5,957 bases of DNA from Acidobacteriota bacterium (lineage in GTDB: Bacteria; Acidobacteriota; Terriglobia; Acidoferrales; UBA7541). The position numbers and the translations under genes were made by a program. The notes beneath the pieces are model-generated. The model worked only from the letters and a program-made list of their open reading frames with translations, did not search any database and was not told the DNA's origin. Positions within the stretch are counted from its first letter, which is position 1; every line of letters starts with the position of its first letter. The stretch is taken from contig JAFAZL010000271.1 of the NCBI GenBank assembly GCA_019239815.1, positions 1 through 5,957 on the forward strand. Direction: 5' to 3'. Of this stretch, positions 1-5,648 are shown in pieces.

Positions 1-1575
1 CGCGTCCTTATTCAAGCGAATTTCGGCGCCAAACTTGAAGGAATGCGAACCGTGCGCGTACGTCAGATCTTCTTTGGTCTGATACACATTGCCGAACGAG
101 CCGTAGATTGATCCGTCCGCAGTGTTGAATCCTTCGTAGAGACCGTCACCGTAACTGATCGACGGATCGGTTTGATTCGTGGTCGGAAACGTCGGCGTGC
201 TGCGGATGTATCCAAAAGAAGTCGCCGAAGTCATCCTTGGCGAAAGCACTCGCGTGTAACGCACCGCTGCGTTCCGCTGGTGATCGAAGAACTTGATGCC
301 AAAATCAGAATCGATCGCCGTTTGGTCAGGATTCGTCGTCGGGCCATTCACCTGGTTCAAGCTGAAACGCGTGAAGAGATTCGCCTTATCCGAAATTTTG
401 TGATCGACGCGAATCGAAAACTGGTCCGTGTCGGTCACGACCTTCGAAGATGTTGCATACGTTCGTGCGCCGTACGGGCCGGATGGTTCGTTGGGCAATG
501 GATAACGCGCAAGGATCGGTGCGATCTTTGCGCTCACAGGTACAAAGAGCGTGTCGCCCGGAACGGTCGTTGTGTCGATGCCCTGGCGTTCGGCTGCCGT
601 CGGAACGGCGAACACTTGAGTGGTCCCGAGCACCTGGCGGAAACCTTGGTATTCTGCAAAGTAAAAAGTCTTGCCGCGTCCGTCGTAGATTTTTGGCAGC
701 ACGAGCGGGCCGCCATTCGTCACGCCAAACTCATTGCGCGCAAAGGGTGGAATGCGGCGTGGATCGATGGAACTGCTGTGGTCGAAAAAGTTGCGCGCGT
801 CGAACGCCGCGTTGCGCACAAATTCAAACGCGCTGCCGTGCACAAAATCATTCCCGGATTTCGTGACCACGTTGATGAATCCAGCCGCTCCATGTCCGAT
901 ATCCGCTGACATTACGCCCGAGCTGGACTGCACCTCTTGAATCGCATCGACGTTGAAGTTCGAAAATGTCGCGCCGCCAAGCTCCGGATCGCTCGTATCG
1001 ACTCCGTCCATCGCGAAAACCGAAGCGACGCCCCGCTGCCCGTTCACCGCGAATTGCTGCGTGAAGTTCGCGGCTCCATTCGTGTCCGTCATCGTACCGG
1101 CTGCGAGCAGCAGCAACTTGCTGAAATCACGCTCGTTGAGCGGAAGGCTCGACACTTCGCCGCTCGATAGATTTTCCCCGCCGCTGCCCTGCTTTCGCTT
1201 GTCTTCGCCGCCAGCAATGACACGCAGCGTTGCATCGGTGCCGGAGAGCTCGAGTACGCCTGAGATAGTATCGTCATCCTTGAACGTAACCACGTTGGCA
1301 GAGATCCAGATTTTTGCTCCGACGGTAACGCGCAGCGTGTATGTACCCGCAGCAATTTCGCCAAAAACAAATTTGCCGGTTTCCGAAGTCTTATTCGAAT
1401 AATCGTGGTTGCCAGAGGTTGCGTGCAGCTCGATCAGGGCATTAGCGACCGAATGGCCATCCGCATCATGTAACGCCCCACGCCACGAGCCCGGTGCGGC
1501 ATGCACCTCGGCACTCGCAACCATCACGAAGAAAAGTAGAAGGAGAAAACCGAAACGACGAGGTCCGGCCCGCAT
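1..1575 (-). CDS. Oar-like TonB-dependent receptor, N-terminal 525 residues (cut by window edge)
   Basis: The reverse complement from the ATG at 1575-1573 reads without a stop to base 1 (525 codons). Residues 1-26 form a signal peptide: RR, then a hydrophobic FLLLLFF run, with likely cleavage after VHA. Residues about 30-110 look like a carboxypeptidase-regulatory/Ig-like domain ([10 protein letters not shown], then [18 protein letters not shown]). Residues about 136-245 are the plug, with [21 protein letters not shown] (189-193), DAIQEVQ and INVVTKSGN (234-242). After that come aromatic beta-barrel strands, including a barrel-start stretch [18 protein letters not shown] and [22 protein letters not shown]. 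In this family such proteins sit in the outer membrane and import ligands using TonB energy; acidobacterial members usually exceed 1000 residues, so about half is missing here. I see no clear TonB box. The gene is divergent from the dehydrogenase gene at 1706. Substrate unknown. Family assignment is confident; ligand is not. Confidence 0.93.
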   Translation of the reverse strand, partial: MRAGPRRFGFLLLLFFVMVASAEVHAAPGSWRGALHDADGHSVANALIELHATSGNHDYSNKTSETGKFVFGEIAAGTYTLRVTVGAKIWISANVVTFKDDDTISGVLELSGTDATLRVIAGGEDKRKQGSGGENLSSGEVSSLPLNERDFSKLLLLAAGTMTDTNGAANFTQQFAVNGQRGVASVFAMDGVDTSDPELGGATFSNFNVDAIQEVQSSSGVMSADIGHGAAGFINVVTKSGNDFVHGSAFEFVRNAAFDARNFFDHSSSIDPRRIPPFARNEFGVTNGGPLVLPKIYDGRGKTFYFAEYQGFRQVLGTTQVFAVPTAAERQGIDTTTVPGDTLFVPVSAKIAPILARYPLPNEPSGPYGARTYATSSKVVTDTDQFSIRVDHKISDKANLFTRFSLNQVNGPTTNPDQTAIDSDFGIKFFDHQRNAAVRYTRVLSPRMTSATSFGYIRSTPTFPTTNQTDPSISYGDGLYEGFNTADGSIYGSFGNVYQTKEDLTYAHGSHSFKFGAEIRLNKDA

Positions 1576-1582
1576 GACGAAA

Positions 1583-1609
1583 ATTATAGACTGGAACGAA
1601 CCCGTTCAA
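1583..1609 (-). promoter_or_regulatory. Promoter for the TonB-dependent receptor gene, placed for a leaderless transcript
   Basis: On the minus strand a perfect TATAAT lies at 1588-1583 and a 4/6 match to the -35 box (TTGAAC) at 1609-1604, with a short 15-base spacer. Transcription starting about seven bases past the -10 box would begin at or next to the receptor ATG (1575). No Shine-Dalgarno-like purine run lies in the 20 bases before that ATG. The motif match is seen directly; its use as a promoter is inferred. Confidence 0.5.
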
Positions 1610-1646
1610 GCCGTCTTCCCAATCGAATTTCGTTATTGTTTAGCCG

Positions 1647-1675
1647 TTTTCAAAGCCTCCAGCACGCGCCATAAT
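1647..1675 (+). promoter_or_regulatory. Possible promoter of the dehydrogenase-DinB-transporter operon
   Basis: TTTTCA (1647-1652, 4/6 to the -35 consensus) and CATAAT (1670-1675, 5/6 to the -10 consensus) are separated by 17 bases. A start near 1682 would give a leader of about 24 bases containing the GGAG ribosome site. It lies in the 130-base divergent gap, back to back with the receptor promoter, so one regulator could act on both. The -35 is weak and no operator was recognised. Confidence 0.35.
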
Positions 1676-1695
1676 AGGCAGCGCCACAGCACAAC

Positions 1696-1699
1696 GGAG
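1696..1699 (+). promoter_or_regulatory. Ribosome binding site that fixes the dehydrogenase start
   Basis: GGAG sits six bases before the ATG at 1706. The reading frame is open upstream to 1409, and other in-frame ATGs exist (for example 1574). Only 1706 has a ribosome site, places the twin-arginine motif near the N-terminus and avoids overlap with the divergent receptor gene. Confidence 0.75.
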
Positions 1700-1705
1700 C
1701 CCTTG

Positions 1706-3334
1706 ATGACCCGAGACCCGGAAGCCACCGCAAGTCCACTCGAAACCACTACGCCTTCGCCCAACACCCCGCCTGGCGAAAACAATCCCTCACCCACAGT
1801 TTCTCGCCGTTCGTTCATCGCAAAGACCGCCGTGTCCGCAGCCGCCTTCACGATCGTGCCACGTCACGTTCTCGGCCGCGGCTACACACCGCCTAGCGAT
1901 CTCCTCAACGTCGTTGGAGTCGGCGTCGGCGGCATGGGTCGGCAGAACCTCATCAATCTCTCTGATCAAAACGTCGTTGCAATTTGCGACGTCGATTGGG
2001 GCTACGCTAACAAGGGCTTCGATCGTCTCGACACCGAAATCGATACGTGGCAAAAGCGCCTTGCAAACCCGCCGACGCTGACGCCCGAACAGATCGCCGA
2101 GGGCATGCAGCCATTCAATCCCGAGCGCGCAAAAATCCGTATCGAGCGCATGCAGCGCCTCAAGGACGTGCACCTTCCAAAGGTGAAACGTTACGCCGAT
2201 TTTCGCGAAATGCTCGATAAGCAAAAAGACATCGACGCCGTTTTCGTCGCGACTCCCGATCACATGCACGCGACCATTGCGCTTGCCGCAATGGATCTGA
2301 AAAAAGCCGTGTACGTGCAAAAGCCGCTCACTTGGTCCGTCGCCGAAGCGCGCCAACTCGCCAAGCGCGCCGCCGAAACAAAAGTCGCGACGCAAATGGG
2401 CAACCAAGGCCATTCCACCGACGACGCCCGCACTGTCATCGAATACGTCCAATCCGGCGCCATCGGCGAAGTCCGCGAAGTCCACATCTGGACGAATCGC
2501 CCGCTCGGCTTCTGGCCGCAAGGCGTCCCGCGCCCCGAGCCGCTTAATCCATCCTCACCCGCTCCCGGCTGGAGCGGCCACGACGTCAACCTGCGCGAAG
2601 GCGCTGCCCTCGCGCAAGAAGCGACTCCCATGCCCGCCGAGCTCAACTGGAATCTTTTCCTCGGTATCGCGCCCGAAGTCCCGTACCACCCGATCTACCA
2701 TCCATTCAATTGGCGCGGCTGGGTCGATTGGGGTATGGGCGCAATCGGCGACATGGGTGCGCATCTTATCGACCACTCGATGTGGGCGCTCGATCTCGGC
2801 TACCCCACGACGGTCGAAACGATCTCGACGCCGTTCAACAACGCCTCCTACCCGCTCGCCACGCAAACTTTCTACGAATTTCCCGCACGCGGTTCGAAGC
2901 CGCCCGTGAAACTGACCTGGTACGACGGCGGCCTACTCCCGCCCAAGCCCGTCGAGCTGCCCGACAACGAACAACTCAACAAGGGTGGCGGCGCTCTGCT
3001 GGTCGGTACAAAGGGCAAACTCCTGCATGATACCTACGGCCTCCGACCACGGTTGCTTCCCGCGTCGCTTCACGCCAGCGTCGGCACGCCGCCGAAAAAA
3101 TTGCCGCGCATCCCCAACGAAGATCACGAACTGAATTGGGTCAACGCCGCCAAGGGCACGACGCAAGCGTCCTCGCCGTTCGAGTACGCCGCCAAGCTCA
3201 CCGAAGTCATGCTGCTCGGCGTCGTCGCTCTGCGCGCCGGCCGCAAAATCGAATACGACGGCACCGCGATGCGCGTCACCAACGTCGCCGCCGCCAACGA
3301 CTTTCTCCAACGCACGCCGCGCACCGGCTGGTAG
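1706..3334 (+). CDS. Tat-exported Gfo/Idh/MocA family oxidoreductase (542 aa)
   Basis: This is an NAD(P)-dependent sugar- or polyol-type dehydrogenase fold, predicted to be exported folded by the Tat system. From the ATG at 1706, residues 1-32 are a Pro/Thr/Ser-rich n-region. A twin-arginine motif SRRSFIAK (33-40) is followed by a hydrophobic run and IVPRHVLG. The Rossmann domain starts at residue 67, with GVGVGGMG (71-78), the acidic strand end ICDVD (93-97), VATPDHMH (181-188) and the catalytic Lys-Pro (K206-P207). GxxxDxxxH at G345, D349 and H353 matches the family's catalytic Asp/His. The C-terminal run [12 protein letters not shown] is typical of secreted members. Odd points: the usual EKP is QKP, and about 40 extra residues lie between ICDVD and YADFREML (163-170). 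The DinB-like gene follows after 39 bases. The family is certain, but the substrate (a sugar, inositol-like or glycoside compound) is unknown. Confidence 0.93.
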   Translation: MTRDPEATASPLETTTPSPNTPPGENNPSPTVSRRSFIAKTAVSAAAFTIVPRHVLGRGYTPPSDLLNVVGVGVGGMGRQNLINLSDQNVVAICDVDWGYANKGFDRLDTEIDTWQKRLANPPTLTPEQIAEGMQPFNPERAKIRIERMQRLKDVHLPKVKRYADFREMLDKQKDIDAVFVATPDHMHATIALAAMDLKKAVYVQKPLTWSVAEARQLAKRAAETKVATQMGNQGHSTDDARTVIEYVQSGAIGEVREVHIWTNRPLGFWPQGVPRPEPLNPSSPAPGWSGHDVNLREGAALAQEATPMPAELNWNLFLGIAPEVPYHPIYHPFNWRGWVDWGMGAIGDMGAHLIDHSMWALDLGYPTTVETISTPFNNASYPLATQTFYEFPARGSKPPVKLTWYDGGLLPPKPVELPDNEQLNKGGGALLVGTKGKLLHDTYGLRPRLLPASLHASVGTPPKKLPRIPNEDHELNWVNAAKGTTQASSPFEYAAKLTEVMLLGVVALRAGRKIEYDGTAMRVTNVAAANDFLQRTPRTGW

Positions 3335-3373
3335 CTTAGCGGCCCGCGCCTAGTTCAACGTCGAGGTGCACAG

Positions 3374-3919
3374 ATGCTTCGCAACATGTTCTGTCTCGCG
3401 CTTCTCGTCCTTGCCGCAATCGCGGCAGCGCGCCCATCGCTCGCGCAAAATCAAAAATACCCCGAAGGTATCTGGGAAGGTTACGACGGCGAATGGCTCC
3501 ACGTTTCCCAACAACTCGTCGCTCTCGCCGAAGCCACGCCGCCAGAAAAATTTTCCTGGCGTCCCGCGCCGGGCGTCCGCTCCACCAGTGAAGTCTACAT
3601 GCACATCGTCGAAGCGAATTTTTATCTCCTAAACGTGGCCGGCGGACCTAAGTTCCCCGCGGATCTCAAGGAAGGCATGGACAAGACCGTCACCTCCAAG
3701 CCCGAAGTCATCGCCTGGCTTAAGCGCTCGCTCGACGTCGTCAAGCAAGCTCACGCCAAAGTCACACCCACCGATCTTCAGCGCAAAATTCACATCGCCG
3801 ACCGCGACGCCACCGTCGACGGCATGTATCTCCGCATCATCGTCCACGCCAACGAACACATGGGCCAGCTCGTCGCCTACGCCCGCATGACCGGCGTCAA
3901 GCCGCCCTGGTCGCAATAA
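3374..3919 (+). CDS. Secreted DinB-family (DinB/YfiT four-helix bundle) protein (181 aa)
   Basis: Residues 1-24 are a signal peptide with a hydrophobic core (LALLVLAAIAAA) and likely cleavage after SLA. The mature part begins with a helix containing WLHVSQQLVALAEATPPEKFSW and continues with YMHIVEANFYLL (75-86). It ends with HANEHMGQLVAYARMTGVKPP (158-178). Histidines H77, H158 and H162 occupy the positions of the metal-binding triad of the DinB/YfiT fold, so a bound divalent metal is plausible. Family members include thiol-dependent transferases, but most exported ones have no known reaction, so none is assigned here. The ATG at 3374 has GAGGTG (3363-3368) five bases upstream. It is probably cotranscribed with the dehydrogenase and also acts outside the cytoplasm. 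Fold assignment is confident from the HxxxH and PPEKFSWRP context; function is unknown. Confidence 0.87.
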   Translation: MLRNMFCLALLVLAAIAAARPSLAQNQKYPEGIWEGYDGEWLHVSQQLVALAEATPPEKFSWRPAPGVRSTSEVYMHIVEANFYLLNVAGGPKFPADLKEGMDKTVTSKPEVIAWLKRSLDVVKQAHAKVTPTDLQRKIHIADRDATVDGMYLRIIVHANEHMGQLVAYARMTGVKPPWSQ

Positions 3920-3933
3920 TTTCGCCCAGCCTC

Positions 3934-3942
3934 TGTTATCAT
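3934..3942 (+). promoter_or_regulatory. Possible extended -10 promoter before the transporter gene
   Basis: TGTTATCAT fits an extended -10 element (TG, one base, then TATCAT, 5/6 to consensus). No good -35 lies 17 bases upstream, which extended -10 promoters can tolerate. It would give a leader of about 39 bases. It may let the transporter be expressed apart from the two upstream genes. Motif match only. Confidence 0.3.
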
Positions 3943-3987
3943 CCCCACCGCTAGCCGAGCCCCAAAGCTGCGTCAAGCCAAAACAAA

Positions 3988-5268
3988 ATGCCTCTCCCCC
4001 AACGCCTAACCGAAATCCGCGACGGCTTCGAACGCCCCTTCTGGATCGCCAACATCTCCGAAATTTTCGAGCGCCTCTCCTACTACGGCGCCTTCTCCTC
4101 GCTCGCTGTCTACCTCCAGGAAAAATTAAACTTCTCCACCGAACAAACCGGTACGCTCACCGGCATTTTCGGCGGCATGGTTTGGTTTCTCGCAATTTTC
4201 GGCGGAGCTGTCGCCGACCGTCTCGGCTTCCGCCGCGCGCTTTCTCTTGCCTACCTGATTCTCGCCGCCGCGTACTTTCTCATTGGCTCGGTCGGCGCAT
4301 CCTGGCTCGCGCCGATTCGCAATGCCGTCCCGCTCGGCCTCTTCGTCGGTGTCATCCTCATTCTTCCCGCGCTCGGCATCTCGCTCGTCAAACCCTGCGT
4401 CGTCGGCACCACCGCCCGCGCCTCCAAGCCCAACGTCCGCAGCATCGGCTATTCCATCTACTACACGATGGTCAACATCGGCAGCGCCGCAGGCCCCTAC
4501 ATCGCCGGCTGGGCCCACAAACATCTCGGCCTCGAGCCGGTCTTCCGCATTTCCTCGCTCAGCGTCTTCGCAATGTTCTTTTTCGTCCTGCTTCTCTTCC
4601 GCGAACCGAAGCGCGCCTCCGATGAGCCCGCTCCCACCATCGCGCGCACGCTGCGCAATTTTCTCGTCGTGCTCGGCAATACAAAATTCATGCTCTTCCT
4701 TCTCATCTTCACCGGCTACTGGATCGTTTTCTGGCAGCAATACATCAGCCTGCCGGGCTATGTGCATGCCTACATCAGCTCCAACGCCAGCGTCGAATGG
4801 ATTCTCGCCACAGACGCTGTCGCCGTCATCGCCCTTACTCTGCTCATCAACTATCTGACGCGCTCAATTCCCGCCTTCCGCGCCATCATTCTCGGTACGC
4901 TCATCACGTCGCTTTCATGGCTCATTGTCGCCGCGCACCCCACCGTGCTCGCTTGCTATTTCGCGATCTTCGTTCTCGCCATCGGCGAAATCGTCCATCA
5001 GCCGCGCTACTACGAATACATTTCGCGTCTCGCCCCTCCCGGCCAGCAAGGCACTTACATGGGATTCGCGTTTCTCCCGCTCGGCATCGGCTCGCTCCTC
5101 GGCGGCTGGTTCGGCGGCAAAGTCATGCACCACTTTGCCGAAGTCGAGCACCACCCCGCTCAAGCCTGGTACGTGATCACCAGTGTCGGCGTCCTCACCG
5201 CCTTCCTCCTCCTGATCTACGACCGCATAGTGAAGCCCAGCGAATCTCGCACAACATCTCCGTCGTGA
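3988..5268 (+). CDS. MFS transporter with POT/PTR (proton-coupled peptide transporter) hallmarks (426 aa)
   Basis: This is an inner-membrane carrier with 12 hydrophobic segments, starting near residues 20, 56, 84, 112, 150, 187, 230, 268, 298, 322, 352 and 394. Helix 1 holds EIFERLSYYG: E25, E28, R29 and Y32-Y33 reproduce the ExxER...YY signature of the POT family, where it serves proton coupling. The helix 2-3 loop has the general MFS motif GAVADRLGFRR (73-83). Helix 5 has NIGSAAGP, and helix 10 has GEIVHQP with E334, matching the POT glutamate that contacts the substrate amino end. The C-terminus is a short hydrophilic tail. At 426 residues it is somewhat short for POT proteins. No Shine-Dalgarno is visible before the ATG, only an A-rich stretch. 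It lies 68 bases after the DinB-like gene. Peptide import is plausible, but another small substrate carried by a POT-like MFS branch cannot be excluded. Confidence 0.85.
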   Translation: MPLPQRLTEIRDGFERPFWIANISEIFERLSYYGAFSSLAVYLQEKLNFSTEQTGTLTGIFGGMVWFLAIFGGAVADRLGFRRALSLAYLILAAAYFLIGSVGASWLAPIRNAVPLGLFVGVILILPALGISLVKPCVVGTTARASKPNVRSIGYSIYYTMVNIGSAAGPYIAGWAHKHLGLEPVFRISSLSVFAMFFFVLLLFREPKRASDEPAPTIARTLRNFLVVLGNTKFMLFLLIFTGYWIVFWQQYISLPGYVHAYISSNASVEWILATDAVAVIALTLLINYLTRSIPAFRAIILGTLITSLSWLIVAAHPTVLACYFAIFVLAIGEIVHQPRYYEYISRLAPPGQQGTYMGFAFLPLGIGSLLGGWFGGKVMHHFAEVEHHPAQAWYVITSVGVLTAFLLLIYDRIVKPSESRTTSPS

Positions 5269-5279
5269 TGATTCGTAGC

Positions 5280-5295
5280 CGGCATTTGGGTGCCG
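5280..5295 (+). repeat. Small hairpin just after the transporter stop codon
   Basis: CGGCA (5280-5284) pairs with TGCCG (5291-5295) around the loop TTTGGG. Its last three bases overlap the first arm of the larger hairpin that begins at 5293, so the two cannot fully form together. It has no T tract of its own. Confidence 0.5.
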
Positions 5296-5360
5296 CACCT
5301 TTACCCTGAGTCGTTTCGCCGAAGGGCTCAGGTTTCAGCGGGTGCGGGTTTTGACTTTTC
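5293..5360 (+). terminator. Compound hairpin plus T-rich tract, likely operon terminator
   Basis: The outer stem CCGCACC (5293-5299) pairs perfectly with GGTGCGG (5341-5347). Inside it, CCTGAGTC (5305-5312) pairs with GGCTCAGG (5325-5332) with one G-T pair, and TTC/GAA (5315-5317/5321-5323) extends the stem to a GCC loop. Right after the outer stem comes GTTTTGACTTTTC, a T-rich but interrupted tract. The position, 25 bases after the transporter stop, suits termination of the operon. The interrupted T run makes intrinsic termination less certain; the structure could also be an interspersed palindromic repeat. Confidence 0.5.
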
Positions 5361-5381
5361 TTCACCGGCGTATTTCCGTAG

Positions 5382-5402
5382 GGGCACACCATGCCCGTGC
5401 CC
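5382..5402. repeat. GGGCAC/GTGCCC inverted repeat
   Basis: GGGCAC (5382-5387) and GTGCCC (5397-5402) form a six-base stem around a nine-base loop that itself contains CATGCCC. The arrangement resembles a degenerate copy of a dispersed palindromic repeat. Only one copy is in this window, so repeat status is unproven. Confidence 0.4.
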
Positions 5403-5439
5403 GTCCTCCCATCGCCCTTCCTCTCAAAAAAACAACACC

Positions 5440-5466
5440 CTGACCGTTCCTCGCCCGGTGTACGAT
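5440..5466 (+). promoter_or_regulatory. Weak candidate promoter for the DUF418 gene leader
   Basis: CTGACC (5440-5445, 4/6 to the -35 consensus) and TACGAT (5461-5466, 4/6 to the -10 consensus) have a 15-base spacer. Start near 5473 would give a leader of about 175 bases that includes all the hairpins before the gene. It is the best match I found in the gap and is weak; a transcript running through from the transporter is the alternative. Confidence 0.22.
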
Positions 5467-5489
5467 CTACTCACATAGTCGGCCCAAAA

Positions 5490-5501
5490 CCGCCATGGCG
5501 G
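5490..5501. repeat. 12-base perfect palindrome CCGCCATGGCGG
   Basis: The 12 bases are their own reverse complement, with no spacer. It could be an operator for a dimeric regulator of the downstream gene, or part of the structured leader. An ATG lies at its centre but has no ribosome site. Confidence 0.4.
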
Positions 5502-5509
5502 AGCATGGC

Positions 5510-5524
5510 GCGCAGGCACTGCGC
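5510..5524 (+). repeat. Six-base-pair hairpin GCGCAG/CTGCGC with GCA loop
   Basis: GCGCAG (5510-5515) and CTGCGC (5519-5524) are perfect complements around a three-base loop. It lies upstream of the three-way-junction candidate and may be an extra helix of the same leader RNA. Confidence 0.4.
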
Positions 5525-5549
5525 AACGGCCCCGTCCTCATGCGTTTCA

Positions 5550-5644
5550 CACCTCTGTTTGGATCGCAGGTCGCGCATCCACTCGTGGCTCGTGTGCGAA
5601 CGATTCGAGGACACATCGGTCCAAATCGTTCTCCACGAGAGGTG
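5550..5644 (+). promoter_or_regulatory. Candidate structured leader RNA (three-way junction) masking the ribosome site of the DUF418 gene
   Basis: Three helices can be drawn directly from the sequence. P1: CACCTCT (5550-5556) with AGAGGTG (5638-5644), which is the Shine-Dalgarno itself. P2: TGGATCGC (5560-5567) with GCG-ATCCA (5573-5581, one bulged C) around AGGTC. P3: CGTG/CACG (5591-5594/5634-5637), GAACGATT with AATCGTTC (5598-5605/5624-5631) and GGAC with GTCC (5609-5612/5619-5622) around ACATCG. Together they form a closed junction ending four bases before the GTG start. When formed, P1 would hide the ribosome site; when open, translation could proceed. I do not recognise it as a known riboswitch class. 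Pairing is seen; function is inferred, without covariation evidence. Confidence 0.45.
5638..5644 (+). promoter_or_regulatory. Strong Shine-Dalgarno before the GTG start at 5649
   Basis: AGAGGTG (within GAGAGGTG, 5637-5644) lies four bases before the GTG, with the AGAGG core six bases away. It decides the non-ATG start of the DUF418 gene. No in-frame ATG appears nearby upstream, and the first in-frame ATG downstream is within the first membrane helix. Confidence 0.7.
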
Positions 5645-5648
5645 CCAC

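Larger units (their letters stand above)
5269..5648. other. Intergenic region without a convincing gene, rich in inverted repeats
   Basis: This 380-base gap separates the transporter from the DUF418 gene. Short ORFs on both strands here (60-93 codons) mostly run into neighbouring genes out of frame, have no ribosome site and resemble no family I know. It does contain, in order, a compound terminator-like structure (5280-5360), a GGGCAC/GTGCCC hairpin (5382-5402), a possible weak promoter (5440-5466), a 12-base perfect palindrome (5490-5501), a small hairpin (5510-5524) and a three-way-junction candidate leader (5550-5644). Confidence 0.7.

Noticed and set aside
172..940. Plus-strand ORFs of 245, 138 and 68 codons over the left part of the window
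   Set aside because: They are Arg-rich shadows of the 525-codon minus-strand receptor frame, which shows clear plug and barrel motifs.
953..1402. Plus-strand ORF of 149 codons
   Set aside because: It lies antisense to the receptor signal peptide and plug, with low-complexity Ser/Pro content and no ribosome site.
1409..1705. N-terminal extension of the dehydrogenase frame upstream of 1706
   Set aside because: It would overlap the receptor gene antisense, bury the twin-arginine signal about 130 residues into the protein and ignore the GGAG site at 1696-1699.
1790..2521. Minus-strand ORF of 243 codons inside the dehydrogenase gene
   Set aside because: It is a shadow ORF in GC-rich coding DNA, with no family resemblance, while the plus strand has full catalytic motifs.
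4126..4767. Minus-strand ORF of 213 codons inside the transporter gene
   Set aside because: Its Asp/Glu/Ala-rich composition is the mirror of hydrophobic transporter codons; no motif supports it.
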